This document shows positions 19,927-28,741 of a stretch of 64,000 nt of DNA, in pieces (positions within the stretch are counted from its first letter, which is position 1; every line of letters starts with the position of its first letter). The notes under the pieces are model-generated. The model saw nothing but the letters and a program-made list of their open reading frames with translations. It did not search any database and had not been told where the DNA came from. The translations under genes were made by a program, and so were the position numbers. This stretch comes from Actinophytocola sp044466355 (lineage in GTDB: Bacteria > Actinomycetota > Actinomycetes > Mycobacteriales > Pseudonocardiaceae), in contig NZ_JBITMQ010000009.1 of the NCBI RefSeq assembly GCF_044466355.1, forward strand, positions 316,036 to 380,035, read 5' to 3'.

Positions 19927-21075
19927 ATGCGGGTACTCCGCCGCGGTGACGCGGGACCGGCGGTCGCCGAGGTTCGCGCGACGCTCTCAGGGCTTGGCCT
20001 CCTGCCGGCGGATCCGTCAGCCCCTCCGGAGGCTGCGGTCTACGACGAGGCCGTCGCGCACGCGGTGAGCACGTTCCAGCAGCAGCGTGGCCTGATCGCC
20101 GACGGCCTCGTCGGCCCGGCCACCTACCGCGCACTGAAGGACGCCACGTACCGACTGGGGGCGCGACCGCTCGCGTACCTCGTGTCGTCGCCGGTCAGCG
20201 GTGACGACGTCATGACGCTGCAGGAGCGCCTGCTGGAGCTGGGCTACGACGCGGGCCGCGCCAACGGCGTGTTCGGCGCACAGACCGAGGCCGCGCTGCG
20301 GAACTTCCAGCGGGACTACGGGCTGACCGTCGACGGCATCTGTGGTGCCGAGACGGTGCGTGCGCTGCGCCAGCTGTCGCCGCGTGCCCGTGGCGGGTCG
20401 CCGGTGCTGCTGCGTGAGCAGGAGCGGGTCCGCAAGGCCGGGCCGCGACTGCGCGGCAAGCGCATCGTCATCGACCCGGGTCACGGGGGCTCCGACACGG
20501 GTGTCTCCGTCGGCGGGGTGAACGAGGCCGACCTCGTGTGGGACCTGGCACGGCGCCTCGAGGGCAAGATGGCCGCGACCGGCATGCAGGCGCTGCTGTC
20601 CCGCGGGCCCGACCAGTGCCCGACCGAGGGCGACCGTGCGCACTTCGCGAACGAGGTGGGCGGCGACCTGTTCCTGTCGCTGCACTCGGACGCCAACCGC
20701 TCCCCGCTGGCGCAGGGCGTGGCGAGCTTCCACTTCGGCACGGCGACCGGCAGCACGTCGACCATCGGGGAGACGCTCGCGGGCTTCATCCAGCGGGAGC
20801 TGGTCGTGCGGACCGGCCTGCGGGACTGCCGTGCCCACCGCAAGACGTGGGACACGCTGCGGCTGACCCGCTGCCCGGCCGTGCGCGTGGAGATCGGCTA
20901 CCTGACCAACGCCGACGACCAACGCCGCCTGACCGACCCGTCCTTCCGGGACGTGGTGGCCGAGGGCATCCTCGTCGCGGTCAAGCGCCTGTACCTGCTG
21001 GGCCAGAACGACCAGCCGACCGGCACGTTCACGTTCGCGGACGTCCTCCGGCACGAGCTGGCCAAGGCCGAGTAG
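19927..21075 (+). CDS. cwlM: CwlM: peptidoglycan-binding/amidase-fold regulator
   Basis: About 382 residues. Two PG-binding-1 repeats (about residues 1-65 and 80-150) are followed by an N-acetylmuramoyl-L-alanine amidase (Amidase_3) domain from about 175. Zinc-ligand positions are kept: His in DPGHGG, Glu in NEADLVW, His in SLHSDA, and the catalytic Glu in VEIGYLTN. There is no signal peptide, in line with the mycobacterial homolog, which is cytoplasmic and activates MurA after PknB phosphorylation rather than cutting wall. An in-frame ATG at 19876 is an alternative start (MENLRR), with AGGA very close to it. Confidence 0.88.
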   Translation: MRVLRRGDAGPAVAEVRATLSGLGLLPADPSAPPEAAVYDEAVAHAVSTFQQQRGLIADGLVGPATYRALKDATYRLGARPLAYLVSSPVSGDDVMTLQERLLELGYDAGRANGVFGAQTEAALRNFQRDYGLTVDGICGAETVRALRQLSPRARGGSPVLLREQERVRKAGPRLRGKRIVIDPGHGGSDTGVSVGGVNEADLVWDLARRLEGKMAATGMQALLSRGPDQCPTEGDRAHFANEVGGDLFLSLHSDANRSPLAQGVASFHFGTATGSTSTIGETLAGFIQRELVVRTGLRDCRAHRKTWDTLRLTRCPAVRVEIGYLTNADDQRRLTDPSFRDVVAEGILVAVKRLYLLGQNDQPTGTFTFADVLRHELAKAE

Positions 21076-21083
21076 AAATCGAA

Positions 21084-21099
21084 TGTTTCACATGAAACA
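21084..21099. promoter_or_regulatory. parS-like site 1 (one mismatch)
   Basis: TGTTTCACATGAAACA differs from the consensus ParB site TGTTTCACGTGAAACA at one central base. It lies between cwlM and its terminator, about 5 kb from the two parS sites near parA, and overlaps the first bases of the terminator stem. Confidence 0.7.
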
Positions 21100-21130
21100 G
21101 CCCCGGAGCTGACCACTCCGGGGCTGTTTC
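21094..21130. terminator. Bidirectional terminator between cwlM and GNAT gene
   Basis: A perfect 15-bp stem, GAAACAGCCCCGGAG with CTCCGGGGCTGTTTC and a 7-nt loop, sits between two convergent genes. The minus-strand reading ends in a weak T-containing tract. It shares six bases with the parS-like site. Confidence 0.85.
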
Positions 21131-21134
21131 GCGT

Positions 21135-21761
21135 CTACTGCTGTAGCGCGGGGCTCGCCGTGGACACCGAAACGGTGCCCAGGAGCCTCTCCAGGGCCGC
21201 TTCGACGTCTTCCTTCCACCCCAGTGCCGAACGCAGCTCCAGGCGCAGACGGGGCCAACGAGGGTGCGGTCTGACCGTCTTGAAACCGACGCTCAGGAGG
21301 AAGTCCGACGGGACGACGCACGAGACCTCCTCGTCGGGCTTGGCGTCGCCGAACGACTCGATGGCCTTCACACCGCGCCGGGTCAGGTCCTTGGCCACCG
21401 CCTGGACCAGCATCCGGCCGAGGCCGCCGCGGCGGAACTCGGGCAGCACCATGAACCCGGTCAGCAGAACCGCGTCCGGGCTGGGCGGAGAGGTCGGGAA
21501 CGCCGACGCACGCGGCACGGCGTTCGGCGGGGCGTACAGCACGAAGCCGACCGGCAGCTTGTCGCTGTAGACGATCCGCCCGCAGGAACCCCACTCGAGC
21601 AGCACGCTGGAGACCCAGGCCTCTTTCTCCAGCTCGGAAGTGCCGAACTCCTCCGCCTGCTCCTTGAGGTGCGGGGCGAGCTCCCAGTACACGCACGAAC
21701 GGCTGTGCTTGGGGAGATCCTCAAGGTTGTCCAGCGTGACGCCCACAACGCGTCGCGACAC
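21135..21761 (-). CDS. GNAT-family N-acetyltransferase
   Basis: A 208-residue GCN5-type acetyltransferase, homolog of Rv3916c at the same place in mycobacteria. The acetyl-CoA-binding loop is seen as RRGGLGRMLVQAV near residue 115 after the strand LLTGFMVLPEF. GTG 21761 is preceded by GGGAGGT; the open frame extends upstream but without conserved sequence. Acceptor substrate unknown. Confidence 0.85.
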   Translation of the reverse strand: MSRRVVGVTLDNLEDLPKHSRSCVYWELAPHLKEQAEEFGTSELEKEAWVSSVLLEWGSCGRIVYSDKLPVGFVLYAPPNAVPRASAFPTSPPSPDAVLLTGFMVLPEFRRGGLGRMLVQAVAKDLTRRGVKAIESFGDAKPDEEVSCVVPSDFLLSVGFKTVRPHPRWPRLRLELRSALGWKEDVEAALERLLGTVSVSTASPALQQ

Positions 21762-21916
21762 CTGACCTCCCACCCTGGGCCCTTGAACCGGCCCTGACCA
21801 CCGTGTGCAACGCCAGGATAAGCCTGCCTCAAGGGACGCTGGAACCGGCAAGGGGTGAATATCGGCCCGGTTACACTCGAACGACTGAGTACGCACCGGC
21901 TGAAGAGAGCCTTCTC

Positions 21917-23221
21917 ATGTCCCTCGAGCCAACAGGCAGCAGAAGCCTTGACCCGCACCTCGGCCGCTACGCGGCGCGAGCTGCCGGAATGACGGCCTCC
22001 GAGGTACGAGCTCTCTTCGCCGTCGCCAGCAGGCCAGAGGTGGTCTCGCTGGCGGGCGGCATGCCGAACCTGGCCGCGTTGCCGCTGGACTCGCTGTCCG
22101 GCGAGGTCGCGGACATCATCGCCAAGGACGGTCTGGTCGCACTGCAGTACGGATCCGCCCACGGGCTGCCTGAGCTGCGGGACCAGATCGGCGAGGTGAT
22201 GGCCCTGGAGGGCGTCACCGGGCACCCGGACGACATCGTCGTGACGGTCGGCTCGCAGATGGCGCTCGACATGGTGACGAGGATCTTCTGTGATCCCGGT
22301 GACGTGGTGCTCGCCGAGGGTCCGTCGTACGTCGGCGCGCTCGGCACGTTCGCCGCCTACCAGGCCGACGTGGTCCACGTGGCCATGGACGAGGACGGCC
22401 TGATGCCCGACGCGCTGCGCGAGGCGCTCCGGACGGCCGAGTCGGCGGGCCGGCGGGTCAAGTTCCTCTACACGATCCCGAACTTCCAGAACCCGGCCGG
22501 TGTGACGCTCGCAGTGCCCCGGCGGGCCGAGATCCTGGAGATCTGCAGGCGGCACAACGTGCTGGTGGTGGAGGACAACCCGTACGGGCTGCTCGGCTTC
22601 GACGGTCAGACGTACCCGGCGCTGCGGTCCATGGACCCGGACAACGTGGTGTACCTCGGGTCGTTCTCGAAGACGTTCGCGGCCGGGCTGCGGGTCGGCT
22701 GGGTGCTGGCACCGCACGCGGTCCGCGAGAAGCTGATGCTGGCCGCCGAGTCGGCCACGCTGTGCCCGCCCACGTTGAACCAGATGATCGTGTCGCGCTA
22801 CCTCGCGACGCACGACTGGAAGGGGCAGGTCAAGTCCTTCCAGTCGGCGTACCGGGAGCGGCGGGACGCGATGATCTCCGGGCTGGAGCAGCACATGCCG
22901 CCCGGCTGCTCGTGGACCGTGCCCGCGGGCGGGTTCTTCGTGTGGATGACCGTGCCGGAGGGCGTGGACACCAAGGCGATGCTGCCGCGTGCGGTCACCG
23001 CGCGGGTGGCGTACGTGTCCGGCACCGGGTTCTACGCGGACGGGTTCGGCAGCAGGCAGATGCGCCTGTCGTTCTGCTACCCGACACCGGAGCGGATCCA
23101 GGAGGGCGTGCGCAGGCTCGCGGCCGTGCTCGCCGCCGAGCTGGAGCTGTCGCGCACGTTCGGACCGATCAACGGGCGGCGCGCGTCCGGCCCGCAGGTG
23201 CCCGGTCCGGACATCGCGTAG
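21917..23221 (+). CDS. PLP-dependent class I/II aminotransferase (LysN/2-aminoadipate type)
   Basis: A 434-residue fold-type I aminotransferase of the kind annotated 2-aminoadipate or valine-pyruvate transaminase. The cofactor lysine is in GSFSKTFAAGLRVGW near residue 258; the PLP-contacting Asn-Pro and Asp-Asn-Pro-Tyr motifs (NFQNPAGVT, VEDNPYGLL) are present. There is no fused GntR domain. It is absent from the mycobacterial origin order, and precedes the Ddl-like gene by 72 bp, which suggests a joint role in amino-acid or cell-wall precursor supply; that is inference. Confidence 0.88.
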   Translation: MSLEPTGSRSLDPHLGRYAARAAGMTASEVRALFAVASRPEVVSLAGGMPNLAALPLDSLSGEVADIIAKDGLVALQYGSAHGLPELRDQIGEVMALEGVTGHPDDIVVTVGSQMALDMVTRIFCDPGDVVLAEGPSYVGALGTFAAYQADVVHVAMDEDGLMPDALREALRTAESAGRRVKFLYTIPNFQNPAGVTLAVPRRAEILEICRRHNVLVVEDNPYGLLGFDGQTYPALRSMDPDNVVYLGSFSKTFAAGLRVGWVLAPHAVREKLMLAAESATLCPPTLNQMIVSRYLATHDWKGQVKSFQSAYRERRDAMISGLEQHMPPGCSWTVPAGGFFVWMTVPEGVDTKAMLPRAVTARVAYVSGTGFYADGFGSRQMRLSFCYPTPERIQEGVRRLAAVLAAELELSRTFGPINGRRASGPQVPGPDIA

Positions 23222-23293
23222 TCTCCTTCCCCCGCAAGCAACTTCGCGTCCACTGTCCACAGTGGACGATCTGGTCCGTTGAGGAGTCGAGCC

Positions 23294-24244
23294 GTGTCCG
23301 ATCTCGCCGTGGCGGTGCTGTCCGGAGGTCTGTCCCACGAGCGTGAGGTGTCGCTGCGGTCGGGCAGAAGGCTGTCGGCGGCGCTGCGGTCGGTCGGGCT
23401 GACGGTCGACGAGTGGGACGCGGACGCGGCGCTCCTGGAACGGCTGCGGAAGCACCGGCCGGACGCGGTGGTCGTGGCACTGCACGGGGTCGAGGGCGAG
23501 GGCGGCTCCGTGCAGACCGTGCTGGAGATGCTGGACGTGCCGTACGTCGGCGCGGACTCGCACGCGTGCCGTCGCGCGTGGGACAAGCCCACCGCCAAGA
23601 CGGAACTGGCCCGCGCGGGCATCGCGACGCCGGACTGGGTCGTGCTGCCACACAGCACGTTCCGGGAGCTGGGTGCGCAGCCGGTGCTGAACGCGATGGT
23701 CGACCGGCTCGGGCTGCCGATGATGCTCAAGCCGGACCAGAGCGGGTCGGCGCTGGGCGCTCAGGTGGTGCGGGACGCGGCTGAGTTGCCCGCCGCGATG
23801 GTCGGCTGCCTCGCGTACGGGGACACCGTGCTGGCGGAGCAGTTCGTCGAGGGCGTCGAGGTGGCGGTCGCGGTCGTCGAGGGCGCCGACGGTCCCGTGG
23901 CGCTGCCCGCGGTGGAGATCGAGCCGGCGACGGGGATCTACGACTACACCGCCCGCTACACCGCCGGGCTCACCACGTTCCACTGCCCGGCCCGTCTCGA
24001 CGAGCGGGCGGCCGCGGCGGTGGCGGACCTGGCGGTCGCCGCGCACCGGTTGCTCGGGCTGCGCGACGTGTCCCGGACCGACGCGATCGTCGCGCCGGAC
24101 GGGACCGTCCACTTCCTCGAGGTGAACTCGTCGCCGGGGCTGACGGAAACCTCGCTTCTGCCGATGGCGGCGGAGGTCGCGGGCCACTCGCTCGGCGACA
24201 TCTACGCCGGGCTGATCGAACGAGCGGTCGCTCGCACTCGGTGA
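23294..24244 (+). CDS. D-alanine--D-alanine ligase-like ATP-grasp enzyme
   Basis: A 316-residue ATP-grasp ligase. LSGGLSHEREVSLRSG near residue 8 and HGVEGEGGSVQTVLEMLDVPYVG match the Ddl N-domain; MMLKPDQSGSALG is the ATP-grasp lysine strand, and FLEVNSSPGLTETSLLPM is the Ddl metal-binding end with Glu and Asn. It is somewhat shorter than most Ddl (340-370), so it may be a second copy or ligate other D-amino acids. GTG 23294 has GAGGAG 7 nt upstream. It converges with parB. Confidence 0.87.
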   Translation: MSDLAVAVLSGGLSHEREVSLRSGRRLSAALRSVGLTVDEWDADAALLERLRKHRPDAVVVALHGVEGEGGSVQTVLEMLDVPYVGADSHACRRAWDKPTAKTELARAGIATPDWVVLPHSTFRELGAQPVLNAMVDRLGLPMMLKPDQSGSALGAQVVRDAAELPAAMVGCLAYGDTVLAEQFVEGVEVAVAVVEGADGPVALPAVEIEPATGIYDYTARYTAGLTTFHCPARLDERAAAAVADLAVAAHRLLGLRDVSRTDAIVAPDGTVHFLEVNSSPGLTETSLLPMAAEVAGHSLGDIYAGLIERAVARTR

Positions 24245-24298
24245 TCGTTGATCATCGGAGAGCAATCGTCACCGTGACGTAAGGCCCTGGGGTGATCC

Positions 24299-25294
24299 CT
24301 AAGCCTCGTCACGAATCCCATTTGTCCCATTTTTCGACATCAGTTCGACGATGCGTTCGAGGTCGTCCACGGACCCGAACTCGACCACGATTTTGCCCTT
24401 GCGCTTGCCGAGTTCGACCTTCACGCGGGTGTCGAACGTGTTGGAAAGCCGGTCCGCCACGTCCTGGAGGCCCGGCGCCTGGATCGGCTTGCGCTGCGGG
24501 GCGGCCTTCTGCTTCGCGGGCGCCTGCCCCTTGAGCAACACGACCGCTTCCTCGGTGGCCCGCACCGACAGCCCCTCGGCGACGATGCGGGCGGCCAGCT
24601 CCTCCTGCTGACCGGCGTCCTCGAGACCGAGCAGCGCGCGGGCGTGCCCGGACGAGAGGACCCCGGCCGCGACCCGGCGCTGCACCGCGAGGGGGAGCTT
24701 CAGCAACCGGATCGTGTTCGTGATGACGGGACGGCTGCGTCCGATGCGGGACGCCAGCTCGTCGTGCGTCACCGAGAACTCCTCAAGCAGCTGCTGGTAG
24801 GCCGCCGCCTCCTCGAGGGGGTTCAGCTGCACGCGGTGGATGTTCTCCAGCAGCGCGTCCCGCAGCATCGCCTCGTCGGCGGTCTGCCGGACGATCGCCG
24901 GGATCTTGCCGAGCTCCGCGCGCTGGGCGGCACGCAGCCGCCGCTCGCCCATGACCAGCTCGTACGAGTCCGGGCCCAGTTCGCGGACCACGATCGGCTG
25001 CATGAGCCCGAACTCTCGGATGGAGTGTTCCAGCTCGGCGAGCGCGTCCTCGTCGAAGACCTGACGAGGCTGTTTCGGGTTGGCCTTGATCGCGTCGACC
25101 GGCACCTCGCGGTACACCGCACCGGCGACCGTGCCGCTCGGCACCGCGGGCACCTCCGGCGCGGCGGCCGCGACCGGCGGCTTCGGACGCGGTGCGGTCG
25201 GCAGCTTCATCGCACCGCCACCCGCGCCGTCCGCCGGTCCCTGTGGGATCAGTGCCGCGAGACCCCGGCCAAGACCACCCTTGCGCTCACTCAT
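24299..25294 (-). CDS. parB: Chromosome partitioning protein ParB
   Basis: A 331-residue ParB that binds parS, spreads using CTP and loads condensin. The GERRLRAAQRAELGKIPAIV CTPase-type motif lies near residue 115, the central helix-turn-helix (HDELASRIGRSRPVITNTIR) near 180, and the C-terminal dimerisation segment ends the protein. It is 4 bp from parA, forming the parAB operon. Cognate parS sequences occur at 21084, 26268 and 27015. Confidence 0.97.
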   Translation of the reverse strand: MSERKGGLGRGLAALIPQGPADGAGGGAMKLPTAPRPKPPVAAAAPEVPAVPSGTVAGAVYREVPVDAIKANPKQPRQVFDEDALAELEHSIREFGLMQPIVVRELGPDSYELVMGERRLRAAQRAELGKIPAIVRQTADEAMLRDALLENIHRVQLNPLEEAAAYQQLLEEFSVTHDELASRIGRSRPVITNTIRLLKLPLAVQRRVAAGVLSSGHARALLGLEDAGQQEELAARIVAEGLSVRATEEAVVLLKGQAPAKQKAAPQRKPIQAPGLQDVADRLSNTFDTRVKVELGKRKGKIVVEFGSVDDLERIVELMSKNGTNGIRDEA

Positions 25295-25298
25295 GCTT

Positions 25299-26237
25299 CT
25301 ACTCCTCGCCGAACGCGCGTTCGGCCATCTCCCGTGCCGCGTCCAGGTAGCTCATCGAACCTCGCGAACCGGGGTCGTACGCGAGCACCGTCTGTCCGAA
25401 GCCGGGGGCCTCGGACACCTTCACACTCCTGGGGATCACAGTACGCAAGACCGTGGCGCCGAAGTGCTTCCGGACCTCCGCGGTCACCTGATCGGCGAGC
25501 TTCGTACGCCCGTCGTACATGGTGAGCAGGATGGTCGACACGTGCAGGTTCGGGTTGAGGTGGTTCTGCACCAGCTCGATGTTGCGGAGTAGCTGCGACA
25601 GACCCTCCAGCGCGTAGTACTCGCACTGGATGGGGATCAGCACCTCGTCGGCGGCGACCATCGCGTTGACCGTCAGCAGGCCGAGCGACGGCGGGCAGTC
25701 GATGAACACGTAGTCCGGGTTCAGCTCGTCGAGCGCGCCGGTCGGCAGCGCCGCCTTGAGCCGGGACTCGCGACCCTCCATGCCCACCAGCTCGATCTCC
25801 GCGCCGGCGAGGTCGATGGTCGCAGGCACGCAGTAGAGGTTGGGGGACTGGTCGCTGACCGCCGCCGCGTCAGTGAGGGAACACTCGCCGAGCAGCACCT
25901 CGTAGATCGACGGCACGCCGGAGCGGTGGTCGACGCCGAGCGCGGTGCTGGCGTTGCCCTGCGGGTCGAGGTCGATCACGAGCACTTTCAGCCCGTGCAT
26001 CGCGAGCGCTGCCGCGAGGTTGACCGCGCTGGTCGTCTTGCCGACGCCACCCTTCTGGTTGGCGACCGTCATGACGCGGCGGTGCGGCGGCTTGGGCAGG
26101 TCGCGCTTGGGGTGCAGCATGCGGGTCGCGCGCTCGGCCTCTTCGGCGATGGGCGTCCACCCGGACACCGCGGTCGCGGCCTCGACGTTGTCGTGCATGG
26201 TCCCGCTGGCGCCCTGGACATCATGGCGTCCGGTCAT
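25299..26237 (-). CDS. parA: Chromosome partitioning ATPase ParA
   Basis: A 312-residue deviant-Walker ATPase that moves ParB-bound origins. The motif NQKGGVGKTTSAVN lies near residue 55, the switch strand FIDCPPSLGLLT near 165 and a leading LDPQGN near 87. ATG 26237 begins MTGRHDVQG; the frame opens earlier, but this would run through the parS site at 26268. The N-terminal 45 residues before the Walker motif are longer than in minimal ParA, as in other actinobacteria. Confidence 0.96.
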   Translation of the reverse strand: MTGRHDVQGASGTMHDNVEAATAVSGWTPIAEEAERATRMLHPKRDLPKPPHRRVMTVANQKGGVGKTTSAVNLAAALAMHGLKVLVIDLDPQGNASTALGVDHRSGVPSIYEVLLGECSLTDAAAVSDQSPNLYCVPATIDLAGAEIELVGMEGRESRLKAALPTGALDELNPDYVFIDCPPSLGLLTVNAMVAADEVLIPIQCEYYALEGLSQLLRNIELVQNHLNPNLHVSTILLTMYDGRTKLADQVTAEVRKHFGATVLRTVIPRSVKVSEAPGFGQTVLAYDPGSRGSMSYLDAAREMAERAFGEE

Positions 26238-26267
26238 CGATGGCTGCACCTCGCCTCGTTCGACACG

Positions 26268-26283
26268 TGTTTCACGTGAAACA
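26268..26283. promoter_or_regulatory. parS site 2 (perfect consensus)
   Basis: TGTTTCACGTGAAACA, the exact ParB-binding palindrome, lies between parA and rsmG, 30 bp upstream of the parA start, so ParB bound here could also affect parAB transcription. Confidence 0.93.
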
Positions 26284-26295
26284 ATCCTCGCTCCA

Positions 26296-27000
26296 TCACT
26301 TCTTGGTCCGCCGCGGACCACGCCCACGTGCACCCTGAGGTGGGTCGGAACGTGTGACCACGATGATGGTCGTCGGTACCGCAAGGACGTCGGCGCCACA
26401 CCGTTCGACCACCGGAAGCGAACCACCCGCACGGGTCACGGCGCCGCCATCGCGTGCCACTTCCTCCGCGGCACTTTCCCCTTTGAGCGCGACCAGCCGG
26501 CCGCCCCGCCGAAGCAAGGGAGCACTCCAGCCCCACAGGCGAGCAAGCGGCGCGACCGCTCGCGCGATGACAACATCGGCACCCGCGAGCTGATGCTTGA
26601 TGGCCGGCTCTTCCGCGCGGCCCCGAACCACACTTGCGGACAGCGAAAGAGTATCGACGACTTCGGTCAACCACGCCACCCGGCGAGCCATCGGTTCCAA
26701 CAAAGTGAGGTCGAGATCCGGCCGGGCGATGCAGAGCGGTACGCCGGGCAGCCCAGCGCCCGACCCGAGGTCCACCACGCGGGCGCCTTGGGGGATCGCC
26801 TCGGCGACCACGGCGGAGTTCAGGAGGTGCCGGTCCCAGAGGCGCTCAACCTCACGGGGCCCGATCAAACCTCGTTCAACGCCGACGGCGGCGAGCAGTT
26901 CCGCGAACTGCACCGCCGCCGTCAGAGCGTCACCGAAAACTGTTGTAGCGGTCTCCGGGGGCGGAGACGCGGAGGGCGTCTCAGCCAACCCGGATGCCAC
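26296..27000 (-). CDS. rsmG: 16S rRNA (guanine-527-N7) methyltransferase
   Basis: A 234-residue SAM-dependent GidB/RsmG. The SAM-binding motif VVDLGSGAGLPGVPL lies near residue 75; EPMARRVAWL and the later VIARAVAPL match the family. Loss in mycobacteria gives low-level streptomycin resistance. It is between two parS sites in the standard parAB-rsmG-jag-yidC order. Confidence 0.96.
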   Translation of the reverse strand: MASGLAETPSASPPPETATTVFGDALTAAVQFAELLAAVGVERGLIGPREVERLWDRHLLNSAVVAEAIPQGARVVDLGSGAGLPGVPLCIARPDLDLTLLEPMARRVAWLTEVVDTLSLSASVVRGRAEEPAIKHQLAGADVVIARAVAPLARLWGWSAPLLRRGGRLVALKGESAAEEVARDGGAVTRAGGSLPVVERCGADVLAVPTTIIVVTRSDPPQGARGRGPRRTKK

Positions 27001-27014
27001 CTTCTTCGAATCGA

Positions 27015-27030
27015 TGTTTCACGTGAAACC
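27015..27030. promoter_or_regulatory. parS site 3 (last base differs)
   Basis: TGTTTCACGTGAAACC keeps the central 14-bp palindrome GTTTCACGTGAAAC and differs only in the last base. It lies between jag and rsmG, 747 bp from site 2. Confidence 0.88.
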
Positions 27031-27039
27031 GTCAGCCCG

Positions 27040-27615
27040 TCACGACTTGGGGAAGACCACGACGCGCCGCCGCGGGTCCTCACCCTCGCTCTCGCTGTGG
27101 ACACCGTCGATCGTGGCGACCGCGTCGTGCACGACCTTCCGCTCGAACGGCGTCATCGGCTGGAGACGGACCTTCTCGCCGTCCGCCAGCACGCGCTCCG
27201 CGGTCGCCTTGCCGAGGTCCTTCAGTTCCTGACGACGGTCCGCCCGCCAGCCCGCGATGTCCAGCATGAGCCGGCTACGCGTGCCGGTCTCCTGCTGGAC
27301 GGCGAGCCGGGTCAGCTCCTGCAGCGCCTCGAGCACGTTGCCCCGAGGCCCCACCAGCTTGTCCAGGTCCTCGCCACCGTCGATGCTCACGACCGCCCGG
27401 CCGGCCTCCACGTCGAGGTCGATGTCCCCGTCGTAGTCGACCAGGTCGAGCAGGCGCTCCAGGTAGTCCCCAGCGATGTCGCCCTCGCGGACGAGAAGGT
27501 CCTCTCCCGACGGCCCCCGGTCACTCTCGTCGGCGACCGCCTCGGCGGTCTGTTCATCGGCGTCGGTTGGCACCGCATCGCGATCGGCGTCCGACTCCTG
27601 CACCGTCTCCGGCAC
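27040..27615 (-). CDS. Jag/KhpB RNA-binding protein (KH and R3H domains)
   Basis: A 191-residue RNA-binding protein. The first about 40 residues are acidic; a KH-like domain (about 85-130, containing GEDLDKLVGPRGNVLEALQ) and an R3H domain (about 145-190, MTPFERKVVHDAV then GEDPRRRVVVFP) follow. KhpB proteins bind mRNAs and affect division and wall growth. It sits downstream of yidC in the conserved operon. Confidence 0.94.
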   Translation of the reverse strand: MPETVQESDADRDAVPTDADEQTAEAVADESDRGPSGEDLLVREGDIAGDYLERLLDLVDYDGDIDLDVEAGRAVVSIDGGEDLDKLVGPRGNVLEALQELTRLAVQQETGTRSRLMLDIAGWRADRRQELKDLGKATAERVLADGEKVRLQPMTPFERKVVHDAVATIDGVHSESEGEDPRRRVVVFPKS

Positions 27616-27650
27616 GACTTCTCCTCTCCAGGTCCGGATCAGCTCGTGTG

Positions 27651-28736
27651 TCAGCGCTTCTTCCGGCCTGTGTTCTTATTACGGGAACGGTCTGCGCTCA
27701 GACCGGAATTCGTGGAGCCGCCCTTGCCCGTGGCGCCGTTGGCGCTCGCGGAGCCGGTCGACTTGGTGGTGTCGTCCTTGGGACGTGCGGTGCCCGCCGC
27801 CTTCGCGTTCGGCGCGGGCTTGGCACCGGCGGCCTTGGCGTTCGGGGCCGGCTTGGCGCCGGGGGCGGGCGCGGTGCCCGGACGCTTCTTCGTCTGGTCC
27901 GGCTTGGCACCCGGCTTCGGCGCGAGGCTGGTCCGCTTCTCGACCGCGGCCGACTTCTTCGCCTCTTCCTCGCGGTCGATGCGCTTGTAGACGAGGCGCT
28001 GCTGCATCAACGTCCAGGTGTTGTTCGACAGCCAGTAGATCAGCAGACCGATCGGGAAGAAGAAGCCGAAGATCAGCACACCCAGCGGGAAGATGTACAG
28101 CGTCAGCTTGTTCATGATCGCGGTCTGCGCGGTGGCCGCCTCGGGGTTCTGGCGCTGGACCGAGTGGCGGGCGGTCAGGTGCGTCAGCACGCTCGCCAGG
28201 ATCATGAGCGGGATGGAGACGATGATGACCGCGGTGCGGTCCGACCCATACCGCGCGAGCACGTCCGCGGGCTGGGTGATGAAGTTCGACAGACCTGCGC
28301 CGAACAGCTTCGCGTTGACGTACGACTCCACGCCCTGCGCGTCGAAGAAGTAGTTCTCGGTGTGGCCCGGCTGGAACGAGCGAAGCACGTGGAACAGACC
28401 GATGAACACCGGGATCTGCAGCAGCATCGGCAGGCAGCCGCCCAGCGGGCTGAACCCGTGCTCGCGCTGGAGCTTCTGCATCTCCTGCGCCTGGCGCTGC
28501 CGGTCGTTCGCGTACTTCTTCTGGATCTTCTTGATCTCGGGCGCGAACTCCTGCATGGTCCGCATCGAGCGGACCTGCTTCACGAACGGCTTGAACATGA
28601 TCGCGCGGAGCGTCCACACCAGGAACACGATGCCGAGCGCCCACGCGATACCGCTGGACTCACCGAAGACGTGCCCGAACACCCAATGCCAGCACCAGAG
28701 GATGAACGACACGGGGTAGTAGATGAAGTCGAGCAC
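27651..28736 (-). CDS. yidC: Membrane protein insertase YidC
   Basis: A 361-residue Oxa1/YidC insertase. Hydrophobic segments at about 5-30, 35-50, 95-120, 165-190 and 212-240 match the five-helix core; the cytoplasmic hairpin (PEIKKIQKKYANDRQRQAQE) and the GGCLPMLLQIPVFIGLFHVL segment are typical. The C-terminal about 110 residues are a basic, low-complexity tail with two copies of GAKPAPNAKAAG, likely for ribosome contact. It follows yidD by 5 bp. Confidence 0.96.
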   Translation of the reverse strand: MLDFIYYPVSFILWCWHWVFGHVFGESSGIAWALGIVFLVWTLRAIMFKPFVKQVRSMRTMQEFAPEIKKIQKKYANDRQRQAQEMQKLQREHGFSPLGGCLPMLLQIPVFIGLFHVLRSFQPGHTENYFFDAQGVESYVNAKLFGAGLSNFITQPADVLARYGSDRTAVIIVSIPLMILASVLTHLTARHSVQRQNPEAATAQTAIMNKLTLYIFPLGVLIFGFFFPIGLLIYWLSNNTWTLMQQRLVYKRIDREEEAKKSAAVEKRTSLAPKPGAKPDQTKKRPGTAPAPGAKPAPNAKAAGAKPAPNAKAAGTARPKDDTTKSTGSASANGATGKGGSTNSGLSADRSRNKNTGRKKR

Positions 28737-28741
28737 GAGAG

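Noticed and set aside
21461..24265. A 934-codon leftward frame across the GNAT, aminotransferase and Ddl genes
   Set aside because: It is a GC-skew shadow of three well-supported genes.
25945..27990. A 681-codon rightward frame opposite parA, rsmG and jag
   Set aside because: Runs antisense across three conserved genes and parS; no domain.
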